From positions 36,615 to 100,614 of the forward strand of contig CALXJJ010000001.1 of NCBI GenBank assembly GCA_944388605.1: a DNA stretch of 64,000 nt. Direction: 5' to 3'. A program made the position numbers and the translations under genes. Under the pieces are notes generated by a model. The model was not told where the DNA came from. It saw nothing but the letters and a program-made list of their open reading frames with translations, and made no database searches. Of this stretch, positions 9,726 through 17,722 are shown one piece after another (within the stretch, counting starts at the first letter, position 1; every line of letters starts with the position of its first letter). Source of the stretch: an uncultured Clostridia bacterium (lineage in GTDB: Bacteria; Bacillota; Clostridia; TANB77; CAG-508).

Positions 9726-10676
9726 TTAATTTATTATTTCATCAATTTCTTTTTTCATTTCTCCTAAAATCTTTGCACTATTATCAAATTTTGCTTGTTC
9801 TTCTTCTGTCAATTTCAAACAAAGTACTTCTCTTGCACCTTCACTATTCAATATTGTTGGTACACCTATATATATTCCACTATGTCCATATTCACCATTT
9901 AAATATGTTGAAAGTGTCATAATTTCATTTTCATCATTCATTATAGCCTTTATTATCTTTGTTAAAGCTAAACCTATTGCATAATATGTTGCTCTTTTCT
10001 TTTCAATAATTTCATAAGCTGCTTGTTGAACTTCATTATATATATCATTTAATATATTTAAATCTTCATTTCTTTCTTTAAAAATATCTGTCAATATTTT
10101 ACATCCTATATAAGCCTTATTCCATGGAACAAATGAAGAATCTCCATGCTCTCCCATTATATATGCATGTATATTTTTTGTAGAAACATTTAATTTTTTA
10201 GCAATTAAATATCTTAATCTCGAAGTATCTAAAACTGTCCCTGAACCTATTACTCTACTCTTATCAAATCCAGATACTTTATATACAACATATGTCATTA
10301 AATCTACTGGATTACTTGCAACTAAAAATATACCATTAAATCCAGAATTTACAACGTTTAATGTAATTTCTTTCATGATTTTTGCATTTGCTTTTGCCAA
10401 GTCTAATCTAGTTTGTCCAGGTTTTTGTGCTAATCCTGCAGTTATTACTACTATATCAGCATCTTTACAATCTGAATAATCTCCAGCTTTTATATCTATC
10501 TTTGAAGGTGCACAAGATATTCCGTGAGCTAAATCCATTGCTTCTCCTTCTGCTTTTTCTTTTACAACATCTATAAGAACTAATTCATTTATTCCTCCTT
10601 GATTTAATAATGAATAAGCCATACTCATTCCAACGAAACCAGTTCCTACTAATACTATTTTCCTTTTATTTATCAT
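9726..10676 (-). CDS. ldh: L-lactate dehydrogenase
   Basis: NAD-dependent reduction of pyruvate to L-lactate in fermentation. It has 316 residues. The Rossmann glycine motif VGTGFVGMS is at the N-terminus. DLAHGI, the VASNPVDLMTYV segment, SGTVLDTSRLR and the catalytic histidine in IMGEHGDS (about residue 178) are present. The conserved arginine of the substrate loop (KPGQTRLDL) is intact, which favours lactate rather than malate dehydrogenase; malate activity cannot be fully excluded by eye. The start is placed at 10676 (MINKRK), 9-10 bases after AAAGG; the ATG at 10685 sits too close to that site. Confidence 0.93.
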   Translation of the reverse strand: MINKRKIVLVGTGFVGMSMAYSLLNQGGINELVLIDVVKEKAEGEAMDLAHGISCAPSKIDIKAGDYSDCKDADIVVITAGLAQKPGQTRLDLAKANAKIMKEITLNVVNSGFNGIFLVASNPVDLMTYVVYKVSGFDKSRVIGSGTVLDTSRLRYLIAKKLNVSTKNIHAYIMGEHGDSSFVPWNKAYIGCKILTDIFKERNEDLNILNDIYNEVQQAAYEIIEKKRATYYAIGLALTKIIKAIMNDENEIMTLSTYLNGEYGHSGIYIGVPTILNSEGAREVLCLKLTEEEQAKFDNSAKILGEMKKEIDEIIN

Positions 10677-10788
10677 AATTATCATCCTTTCTTTTTATAT
10701 TATATCCAATAATCACAAAATAATATATCATATATCATACATTTTTTCAATACATTTAAATTCTCCTTTTATCATAAATTGTTTATAC

Positions 10789-10951
10789 TACAAATTGGAG
10801 AGATGCTTAATTTGTGCTAATTTTATCTTTTTTCTCTTTGGCTTTTTAGTAAATTTGTTCCTAAGCCAATTTTCCGAAGTCAAAATTGTGTGCAGTCGTT
10901 AGAGTGTAGCGACTTTTATACAATAGGAAAGGATAACTTTCCTATTGTATA
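10789..10951 (+). repeat. Dispersed composite repeat, copy 3
   Basis: Module A is degraded (CAAATTGGAG ... TTGGCTTTTTAGTAAATTTGTTC). Module B is complete, with the variant CGAAGTCAAAATTGTGTGCA and the terminal hairpin TATACAATAGGAAAG / CTTTCCTATTGTATA. It lies between the ldh start and tRNA-Thr. Confidence 0.85.
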
Positions 10952-10994
10952 AAAAACAACCTACAAACTTTATAGTTCGTAAGTTGTTATCATT

Positions 10995-11070
10995 TGGAGC
11001 TTACAACGGGAATCGAACCCGTGACCTCTACCTTACCAAGGTAGTGCTCTACCTACTGAGCTATGAAAGC
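10995..11070 (-). tRNA. tRNA-Thr (anticodon GGT)
   Basis: A 76-base cloverleaf read on the minus strand. The D-arm AGCTCAGTAGGTAGAGC, anticodon stem CTACC/GGTAG with loop TTGGTAA (anticodon GGT) and T-arm GGGTTCGAATCCC are intact. CCA is encoded at the 3' end. The acceptor stem has one U-U mismatch at the fifth pair. A short hairpin-like repeat copy lies just downstream. Confidence 0.95.
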
Positions 11071-11239
11071 ATAAAATGAATTGACTTAAATTTATTGTAT
11101 TTCTTTTCACTAATCGATTCTAATTTATATAACAATTAGTCAATTCTCGTTTGTCAATAATCTTTTCTATCTATGTATAACAGCTCTGTAAGTTTTAATA
11201 TTTTCTATATTTGACAACTCCAAAAATTGTTTTACTATT

Positions 11240-11878
11240 TCATTCATTATTTAATATATCTTTTATTGCTTTTTTTCGTATTCTTTGTATTGCATTATCT
11301 ATTGATTTTACAGGAGTATCTAATTTTTCTGCAATAGCAATATAACTTTCTCCTCTAATATATCTTTTAAGTACTTGTTTTTCAAATTTACTTAGGTTCT
11401 TATTTATCTTTTCTTCCACATTCATATAATATTCCTTTTTGGTAAGTGTATCTAAAGGATCTTCTATTAAATTTGAATTTAGTACTTCTATCAATGCTGG
11501 GTCATCCTCATTATCATTATTATATGCTGATGTATTTAATGAAAGATATGAATTTAATGGTGAATGTTTTTGTCTGTTAGAAGACTTAATAGCTGTTATA
11601 AGTTGTCTTTCAATACACATATTAGCAAAAGATTTAAAAGAATTCTGTTTCTCTGGATCAAAATTTTTTATAGCTTTATATAAACCAATTAAACCTTCTT
11701 GCATTGTATCATCTTTTTCTGCTCCGACTATAAAATATTTACTTACTTTCATATTTACGAGTTCTTTATATCTATTAATCAAATAATCTAAAGCTTTTTT
11801 ATTACCATTTTTAATTAATTTTATAAGATCTTCGTCACATGTATTTTTCCATTCTGCATAATAATAAACTTCATCCAT
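11240..11878 (-). CDS. sigH: RNA polymerase sigma-H factor (Spo0H)
   Basis: Alternative sigma factor for the transition state and entry into sporulation. It has 212 residues, close to the 218 of the Bacillus protein. Region 2 is visible as LINRYKELVNMKVSKYF then DDTMQEGLIGLYKAIKNFD and SFKSFANMCIERQLITAIK. Region 4 is at the C-terminus (LSKFEKQVLKRYIRGESY, with the helix-turn-helix IAEKLDTPVKSIDNAIQRIRKK). The start is at 11878, with AGGAGG 10 bases upstream; the extra residues of the longer frame are rejected. A perfect TTGACA-17-TATAAT promoter precedes it. Confidence 0.95.
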   Translation of the reverse strand: MDEVYYYAEWKNTCDEDLIKLIKNGNKKALDYLINRYKELVNMKVSKYFIVGAEKDDTMQEGLIGLYKAIKNFDPEKQNSFKSFANMCIERQLITAIKSSNRQKHSPLNSYLSLNTSAYNNDNEDDPALIEVLNSNLIEDPLDTLTKKEYYMNVEEKINKNLSKFEKQVLKRYIRGESYIAIAEKLDTPVKSIDNAIQRIRKKAIKDILNNE

Positions 11879-11912
11879 TATAGTATTTCCTCCTGATGAT
11901 TTTGCTAATGTA

Positions 11913-11941
11913 ATTATAATGCATGTACATTTTTGTGTCAA
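11913..11941 (-). promoter_or_regulatory. Consensus sigma-A promoter of sigH
   Basis: Minus strand TTGACA (11936-11941), 17 bases, TATAAT (11913-11918). It is divergent from the rqcH promoter region, where TGCTTA (11950-11955), 17 bases and TATAAT (11973-11978) are seen on the plus strand. Confidence 0.85.
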
Positions 11942-12020
11942 GTAAAAAGTGCTTATTTCTTGCTATTTTTATTATAATGTGTTAATATTGTATGGAAGTA
12001 AATTAATAAAAGGAGGAAGC

Positions 12021-12039
12021 GTATAATAAATTATTATAC
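12021..12039 (+). promoter_or_regulatory. Palindrome between the rqcH ribosome site and start codon
   Basis: GTATAATAA / TTATTATAC are 9-base arms around a single A, placed between AGGAGG (12011-12016) and the ATG at 12049. The linear spacing is 32 bases, far too long. Folding the palindrome out would leave about 13 bases. Confidence 0.55.
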
Positions 12040-12048
12040 CAAATTATT

Positions 12049-13717
12049 ATGGCTTTTGATGGAATTGTTACAAAATGTATTGTAAATGATTTAAATAACT
12101 ATTTAATTAATAGTAAAGTAAATAAATTTTTTGAACCCACAAAAAATGAAATTATCATTTCTTTATACAATAATAATGAGAAATATTCTTTATATATTAA
12201 TATATCTTCTGATAATTATCGTATGCATTTAACTACTATTTCTAAACCCAATCCAATTAATCCATATAATTTTTGTATGGTTCTAAGAAAGCATCTTACT
12301 AATGCAAAAATAATTAGTATATTATCTTATGATTTAGAACGTACAGTAGAAATTTCTTTTGAAACTTTTTCTAACACAAATGAAGTATCTATAAAAAAAT
12401 TGTATGTTGAATTAATGGGAAAACATAGTAATATAATTTTAACAGATGAAAAAAATATAATTATAGATAGTATGAGACATTTATATACTGATAATAATTC
12501 TAATAGAAATATTGCGCCTGGATATTTATATATTATGGTTACATCTACCAAAAAACATTTTTTAGAATTATCTAAAAAAGATTTTACAATTTCTGATCCC
12601 AATATGTTAATTAGTAATTTTGTAGGATTCAGTAAATCTTTTGTAAATAATATACCAAATTTTAATGATTGTAATAGAATTTATGATTACATACATGATA
12701 CTTTAAAATATCCATCTTTTGTACTACTTGAAAAAGGATATACATTAGCACCAAACATAAAACAAAAATCTTCTATTAGCAATAAATTAGATGATTATTA
12801 TTCTTCAAAAGAAAATATGGAACAATTTTCTACTTATAGACATAATGTATCTAAACTTGTATTATCTGCCCTTCAAAAAATACATAAGAAATTAGAAAAT
12901 ATAAATACAAAATTGGAAGAATGTAAAGACATGAACAAATATAAATTATATGGTGAACTAATTACTGCTAATTTATATAAAATTCCAAATAAAAATACAG
13001 ATTCTTTTACTGTTTCTAATTATTATGATAATAATAATTTAATTACTATTCCTTTAGATATAAGATATTCACCATCATACAATGCTAAAATATATTTTAA
13101 AAAATATAATAAATTAAAAAATGCATTAGAAATTGTAAATTCTCAAAAAGATGAAGCTCTTAAAGAATTAAATTATTTAGACAGTATTATTTATGAATTA
13201 GAAAATGTTCAAACTGTATCAGATATAGATGATATATATACAGAGATTTCGGAGAATCTCTTATTTAAACATACTACTCATAAGAATTCAAAATTTCGGT
13301 TTGAATTCTTATGCAGTTAAACAAAAATCTAAAAAAAAGAAGGATATTAATTTTTCTCCTCTAACATTTATAATAGATGATTTTAAAGTATTGGTTGGTA
13401 AAAATAATAAGCAAAATGATTATTTAACTTTAAAATATGCTAAAAAAAATGATATCTGGCTTCATACAAAAGATATTCATGGTAGCCATGTTATAATTGA
13501 AACTAATGGATTAAATCCATCTTTTGAAACCATTAAATCAGTAGCAATTATTACAGCTAAACATAGTCAAGCTAAATTTTCGTCTAAAGTTCCTGTAGAC
13601 TACACACAAGTAAAATATGTAAAAAAACCTTCTGGTAGTAAACCTGGAATGGTAATATATACTAATTACAAAACAATATATGTTAATTTGCAAAACGATT
13701 TAGAAAGTGAGGATTAA
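12049..13717 (+). pseudogene. rqcH: Ribosome quality control protein RqcH (NEMF/Fbp family), +1 frameshift at a CGG codon
   Basis: RqcH binds stalled 50S subunits and adds C-terminal alanine tails. The first frame (12049-13320) gives the NFACT-N domain (MAFDGIVTKCIVNDL), the coiled coils and the start of the linker. The second frame (to 13717) gives the conserved NFACT-R domain (VLVGKNNKQNDYLT, DIWLHTKDIHGSHV). The locus length is 3n+1. Reading CGG plus T (13297-13300) as one codon joins the frames into 555 residues, near the normal size. The shift lies in the linker between conserved domains, which are otherwise undamaged, so either a real frameshift event or a sequence error is more likely than decay. 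The ATG lies unusually far from AGGAGG. Confidence 0.85.
13279..13313 (+). other. Perfect 14-bp hairpin spanning the rqcH frameshift site
   Basis: Arms CATAAGAATTCAAA (13279-13292) and TTTGAATTCTTATG (13300-13313) flank the loop ATTTCGG. The in-frame CGG is the last triplet of the loop. A second smaller hairpin (AGAGATT / AATCTCT, loop TCGGAG) is at 13242-13261. Confidence 0.8.
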
Positions 13718-13721
13718 ATAC

Positions 13722-15134
13722 ATGAATTTAAAAAAAGAACTAGTTAAAAATACAGTAATTATAGCAATTGGTAAATTGAGTGCTCAAGTCTTATCTTTTC
13801 TATTACTACCATTATATACATCAAAATTATCAACTGCTCAATATGGTGAATATGACTTTTTAGTTACTTTGTCAGTTTTTTTGGCTCCTATAATAACTTT
13901 GCTTATGGAAGATTCAATGTTTAGATTTCTTATTGATGCTATTGATTCCTCTAGTAGAAAGAAGGTTGTAACTCAAACTGTTTTATATATAGGAATAGGA
14001 ACTACTATTTTTACAATAATTGCTTCCATAATAGTTGGAATTACGAAATATCAATATGGAGTACTATTTATTTTATATATAATTTCTATAGCATTTATTA
14101 GTTTAAGTAACTCTTTGTCAAGGGGACTTGGACAGGTAAAAATGTATTCTTTATCTAATTTTATTTTAGGTATATCTACTATTCTATTAAATTTGTTTTT
14201 TATATTAGTTTTGAAAATTGGTATTGAAGGTCTCCTACTTTCTACAATAATAGCTAATATTGCTACAGCTCTTGTAATGTTTTTTAAATTAAAATTTTTT
14301 AAATATGTAGATAAAAATAGTATTGATAAAAAACTTATGATAGATATGATAAGATACTCTATTCCATTAGTTCCTAATAATCTATCTTGGATTATAATAA
14401 GCATGTCTGATAGGCTTATTATAAATCAATTTTTAGGAGATAGTGCAAATGGAATTTATTCAATTGCTAATAAATTTCCTTATATATTAAACACTTGTTA
14501 TGGATTTTTTTCAACTGCTTGGAAAGAATCTGCTGCTAAAATATTGAAAGAAAAAGATAAAGAAGAATATTATAATAGTATTTATACAGATATGAAGAAG
14601 TTCTTATTTGCAATAGTCATATGCCTTATATCTGTTATGCCTTTTATTTTTCCTATTTTTATAAATGAATCTTTTTCTGAAGCTTATGTATATATACCAA
14701 TTTTAGTAATAGCAATATATTTTTCTAATATTTCTAATTTCTATGGAGGCATATTTAGTGCATATAAAAACACTAAAATAATGGGAACAACTACAATAAT
14801 GGCTGCTATCATAAATGTAGTATTTAATATAGCATTAATATCTACTCTTAAAATTTATGCTGCTGTTATATCTTCATTAATAGCTAATTTCATCATATAT
14901 GTATATAGGAGAATTGTACTAAAAAAATATATGAATATAAAAAAATCTAAAAAACTTGGTCCTATAATAATGATTATTATTAGTATAGTTTCATATTACT
15001 CAAATAATTGGATTTTTCAATTATTTATATTAATATTATCTATATTATATAGTATTCTAATTAATTATCATTTTATAATAAGTTTAAAAACATCTCTATT
15101 ATCAAAATTTCAAACCAATAAAATTGAACATTAA
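13722..15134 (+). CDS. Polysaccharide flippase (MOP superfamily, Wzx/MurJ-like)
   Basis: A 470-residue integral membrane protein with 12-14 hydrophobic segments. It has the N-terminal pattern of polysaccharide exporters: VIIAIGKLSAQVLSFLLLPLYTSKLSTAQYG, a leading GK/Q helix followed by LLLPLYT and a YGxYD motif. It is likely to move lipid-linked sugar units across the membrane. The start is at 13722 (MNLKKE), with GTGAGG upstream, 4 bases after the rqcH stop, so it is probably co-transcribed with rqcH. It is one of two such flippases in the window; the other is at 57221 in the glycan cluster. Confidence 0.88.
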   Translation: MNLKKELVKNTVIIAIGKLSAQVLSFLLLPLYTSKLSTAQYGEYDFLVTLSVFLAPIITLLMEDSMFRFLIDAIDSSSRKKVVTQTVLYIGIGTTIFTIIASIIVGITKYQYGVLFILYIISIAFISLSNSLSRGLGQVKMYSLSNFILGISTILLNLFFILVLKIGIEGLLLSTIIANIATALVMFFKLKFFKYVDKNSIDKKLMIDMIRYSIPLVPNNLSWIIISMSDRLIINQFLGDSANGIYSIANKFPYILNTCYGFFSTAWKESAAKILKEKDKEEYYNSIYTDMKKFLFAIVICLISVMPFIFPIFINESFSEAYVYIPILVIAIYFSNISNFYGGIFSAYKNTKIMGTTTIMAAIINVVFNIALISTLKIYAAVISSLIANFIIYVYRRIVLKKYMNIKKSKKLGPIIMIIISIVSYYSNNWIFQLFILILSILYSILINYHFIISLKTSLLSKFQTNKIEH

Positions 15135-15181
15135 TAACTCAGTTCATATTATTAGCAAAAGAAAGATAGTGTATCATATAA

Positions 15182-15220
15182 TGGTTCTTTGCCAATTAAC
15201 CTGACAAAGAACCAATTTTT
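15182..15220 (+). terminator. Terminator between convergent genes
   Basis: TGGTTCTTTG / CAAAGAACCA stem with a 13-base loop, followed by ATTTTTATT on the plus strand. It lies after the flippase gene and before the convergent winged-helix gene. Confidence 0.75.
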
Positions 15221-15228
15221 ATTGCAAA

Positions 15229-15522
15229 TTATATGGATTCTAATGCATATCCATCTCTTTCAGAAATTTTTATATTAGCACCTAAAGCTAAAAGCTTTTG
15301 TTGTAAATACAATATATACATATTAACAATTTTCTCATCCTTTTTGTCTTTTGACCATAATTTATTTTCCAATTCTTTTTTACTAACTTTTTTTGGTTTA
15401 TTATATATAAGTATATCCATCATTTCACATTCTTTATTGCTTAAGTACAAAGAAACACCGTTTTTTGATAATTCTGCCTCATCTTTATTATAAATTATAT
15501 TACCTAATTTTATTTTTTTCAT
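15229..15522 (-). CDS. Stand-alone OmpR/PhoB-type winged-helix DNA-binding protein
   Basis: A 97-residue protein that is only a response-regulator output domain: GVSLYLSNKECEMMDILIYN (the wHTH entry), then KKELENKLWS, then the recognition-helix region KIVNMYILYLQQKL and a C-terminal wing with SERDGYALE. No receiver domain is present. AGGAGG lies 7 bases before the ATG at 15522. It follows the alarmone synthetase gene on the same strand with 22 bases between them, so the two form an operon. Its target is unknown. Confidence 0.85.
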   Translation of the reverse strand: MKKIKLGNIIYNKDEAELSKNGVSLYLSNKECEMMDILIYNKPKKVSKKELENKLWSKDKKDEKIVNMYILYLQQKLLALGANIKISERDGYALESI

Positions 15523-15544
15523 AACAATTCCTCCTATAAAATTT

Positions 15545-16138
15545 TCAATCATATTCATCAATCATTTTTCTGATAGACATCATGTCAATGTCCATAGTTG
15601 CACTTTCATCTGCACATCTTTTTAACTCATTAACTATCATTTCTTGACTTTTAATATTCTTTTTATATTTCATTTCATGCTCTAAGCTCGCCCAAAAATC
15701 CATTGCTATAGTTCTTATTTGAACTTCAACATATACTTTTTTAACATTTCTTTCTATATTAACTGGCACTTTTAAAATTAAATGATAACTTCTATATCCA
15801 TTAGATTTAGGATTTTTTATATAATCTTTTTCTTTTATCACTTCCATATCATCATATTGTTTTAAAATATTTGCCATTTCAAAAACATCATCAACATATG
15901 AACAAATAATTCTTATTCCTGCTGCATCATATACTTTATTTAGTGCATTATCTAAATTAATTGGTATATTCTTTCTCATTAATTTTTGCTTCATACTTTC
16001 TTCTGTTTTTATTCTACTTGTTATATATGATATAGGATCTCTTTCATTTTTTATTATTTTATTTTTCCTTATCAAATCCAATTTTAATTTTATTTCATCT
16101 ATTGCTCCTTCTAATAATACTATTGAATCTTTATACAA
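15545..16138 (-). CDS. Small alarmone synthetase ((p)ppGpp synthetase, RelP/RelQ-like)
   Basis: A single-domain RelA/SpoT nucleotidyltransferase, 197 residues, making (p)ppGpp from GTP/GDP and ATP. Motifs are VYDAAGIRIICSY, YIKNPKSNGYRSYHL, VEVQIRTIAMDFWASLEHE and MKYK. There is no hydrolase, TGS or ACT domain, as expected for RelP/RelQ. The start is uncertain. The first standard codon is TTG at 16136-16138 with only a weak GAAGAG upstream. A better AAGGA site lies 25 bases upstream and would suit a rare ATT start at 16150-16152 (about 5 extra residues, giving the usual N-terminal length). Confidence 0.88.
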   Translation of the reverse strand: MYKDSIVLLEGAIDEIKLKLDLIRKNKIIKNERDPISYITSRIKTEESMKQKLMRKNIPINLDNALNKVYDAAGIRIICSYVDDVFEMANILKQYDDMEVIKEKDYIKNPKSNGYRSYHLILKVPVNIERNVKKVYVEVQIRTIAMDFWASLEHEMKYKKNIKSQEMIVNELKRCADESATMDIDMMSIRKMIDEYD

Positions 16139-16302
16139 TGACTCTTCTATAATTAATCACATTCCTTCCAATATATAATTTTTATAGTATCACTTCTCTA
16201 TATTTTTTATTATAATTGTATAATGTTATCAAATTATTTTTATTATATGTTTTTTTGGTGAATAAATATGTATTTATTTATTTTTTGCATTATAGTAAAA
16301 TG

Positions 16303-16402
16303 TTTTTGTTCCTAAGCCAATTTTACGAAGTCAAAATTGTGTGCAACTGTTAGAGCATAGCGACTTTTCTACCATAGGAAAGGATAACTTTCCTATGGTA
16401 GA
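16303..16402 (+). repeat. Dispersed composite repeat, copy 4 (module B only)
   Basis: Module B alone. It has the CGAAGTCAAAATTGTGTGCA variant and a terminal hairpin CTACCATAGGAAAG / CTTTCCTATGGTAG. Compared with other copies (ACAATAGG/CCTATTGT) both arms have changed together, which preserves pairing. It lies in the 455-base spacer between the alarmone synthetase start and the small ORF at 16594. Confidence 0.85.
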
Positions 16403-16449
16403 AAAAAGACACTATCTTTTACTTAGATAATGTCATTTTTTATGTAATA

Positions 16450-16588
16450 CAATTTGTGTACATCTGTTAGAGCAAAGCGAAATTCTTGTATAAGAAAAAT
16501 TCAATTTTTCCTATAATAGAACAAATCGGAAAGCCTTAAAATTTGTACTAATTTAATATTTTCTCGTTGGCTTTCCAATTTGTTTTTT
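16450..16588 (+). repeat. Dispersed composite repeat, copy 5 (degenerate module B followed by module A)
   Basis: A degraded module B (TTTGTGTACATCTGTTAGAG ... TTTTTCCTATAATAG) is followed by an intact module A hairpin. Module A (16519-16588) reads GAACAAATCGGAAAGCC ... GGCTTTCCAATTTGTT. The order is B-A, the reverse of the usual A-B. Module A ends 6 bases before the stop codon of the next minus-strand gene and may act as its terminator. Confidence 0.75.
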
Positions 16589-16593
16589 AAATC

Positions 16594-16755
16594 TTATGCT
16601 AACATATCCTTTACAGTATTTAATACCATGATTATATACCAAAGTAATACTCCTGAAAAAACTGAAAGCAATAATACAATTGTTAATAAAAAGTCTGTTC
16701 TTTGTTTTTGTTTTTCAGTAACTTGTGGCTTTTGTTTCTCTTCTACATTTTCCAT
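16594..16755 (-). CDS. Small single-pass membrane protein
   Basis: Unrecognised 53-residue protein. It has a charged/polar N-terminus (MENVEEKQKPQVTEKQKQ), one transmembrane helix (FLLTIVLLLSVFSGVLLWY plus IIMV) and a short C-terminal tail (NTVKDMLA). An AAAAGGAG site lies 7 bases upstream of the ATG. It stands alone, flanked by the composite repeat. The translation was worked out by hand. Confidence 0.65.
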   Translation of the reverse strand: MENVEEKQKPQVTEKQKQRTDFLLTIVLLLSVFSGVLLWYIIMVLNTVKDMLA

Positions 16756-16892
16756 ACTAATTCTCCTTTTCTTTTATCTTATTGTATAAACTATATTATT
16801 ATCTTATATCAATATAATATTTTTTTCAAGTTTTTTAGCTAAATATAATATTACATTTCAATTACAAATATATTACATTAATATTACAAATA

Positions 16893-17225
16893 TTATGCTA
16901 AATTTTCTCTATTAAAATATTCTATTAAATATGCTATTGTCATTTTATCATTATTATTAAGTTTATCAAATCCTATAAAAGAAAAGTCTATTTCGCTTTT
17001 TCTCCCATCCAAATATTTAGCAAATAAATCATCTAAACTAATATTAAATATGTTACAAATTTTTATTAATACTTCATATGAAGGTTTTGATCTATCTTGC
17101 TCAATATCACTAATATACCTAGGAGAACATTCTATTACCTCTGCTAATCTTTCCTGAGTATAACCATTACTCTTTCTAATTTGTTTTAAATTTTTTCCTA
17201 TTTTTATTATATTCTCCTTTTTCAT
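16893..17225 (-). CDS. XRE-family transcriptional regulator
   Basis: A 110-residue protein. Residues 7-65 are a Cro/C1-type helix-turn-helix (KNLKQIRKSNGYTQERLAEVI..., ISDIEQDRSKPSYEVLIKICN), followed by a short C-terminal helix for dimerisation. GGGGG lies 11 bases upstream of the ATG. The promoter region contains a 13-bp perfect palindrome over its -10 box (17294..17306), consistent with autoregulation. The target genes are unknown. Confidence 0.9.
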   Translation of the reverse strand: MKKENIIKIGKNLKQIRKSNGYTQERLAEVIECSPRYISDIEQDRSKPSYEVLIKICNIFNISLDDLFAKYLDGRKSEIDFSFIGFDKLNNNDKMTIAYLIEYFNRENLA

Positions 17226-17293
17226 TTATATACTGCCCCCAATCTTGAAATAAATTTTATCAGAATTTAATCAGTTTATAAATGAAACTAAAT

Positions 17294-17326
17294 CGTATAT
17301 TATACGTTTATTCTTACTTTTGTTAA
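17294..17326 (-). promoter_or_regulatory. XRE promoter with palindromic operator candidate
   Basis: Minus strand TTAACA (17321-17326), 16 bases, TATAAT (17299-17304). The perfect palindrome CGTATATTATACG (17294-17306) covers the -10 box. The -35 box overlaps the end of the upstream mini-gene. Confidence 0.65.
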
Positions 17327-17466
17327 TCATTCAAGTACGATTTTAATAGTATATCCAACGCTTTCCTTTCTTTTTCAATTAATTCCTTTTTTTCTTTTTT
17401 ATTTATCATTTTTTTTATTTTTTCTATTTTTTGTTGTATTTCTAATTTAATTTCATCTTCATTCAT
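17323..17466 (-). CDS. Small charged helical protein
   Basis: Unrecognised 47-residue protein, MNEDEIKLEIQQ..., almost entirely Lys/Glu/Ile and predicted to be a single helix or coiled coil (KIEKIKKMINKKEKKELIEK). AAGGAGG lies 6 bases upstream of the ATG, which is the main reason to accept it. It precedes the XRE gene on the same strand and ends inside that gene's promoter. It is not a clear Spo0E-type protein, as no SQELD motif is seen. Confidence 0.6.
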   Translation of the reverse strand: MNEDEIKLEIQQKIEKIKKMINKKEKKELIEKERKALDILLKSYLND

Positions 17467-17618
17467 ATTATACCTCCTTGTTAATGTTAAGTCAATAGTT
17501 TTTTAAAAAATATTAACTATCAGGTAAATTCTAATATTATAATTTCGTTAATATATAGATTCCCTATACTTTCTTATTGTAATTATAACACAAAAAAAAT
17601 ATTATTCTCAGGGATAAT

Positions 17619-17647
17619 TTGACATTTTTGTATTTTTTTTGTATAAT
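17619..17647 (+). promoter_or_regulatory. Consensus sigma-A promoter of ppaC
   Basis: TTGACA (17619-17624), 17 bases, TATAAT (17642-17647), about 75 bases before the ppaC start, with a GATGGAGG ribosome site at 17709-17716. Confidence 0.9.
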
Positions 17648-17722
17648 AATAAGTGTGAGTTGTAATAAATTTACGTGCAATAGATTTTATATAGAGCCTT
17701 ATAGCTCTGATGGAGGTTTATT

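Noticed and set aside
11161..11248. A 26-codon frame (MNEIVKQFLEL...) overlapping the sigH stop codon on the minus strand
   Set aside because: Too short to judge, with no independent ribosome site; it could be a coupled micropeptide, but nothing else supports it.
13242..13262. First TTCGGAG hairpin in rqcH as the slip site
   Set aside because: Its CGG is out of frame (ATT TCG GAG), so it cannot be the shifted codon.
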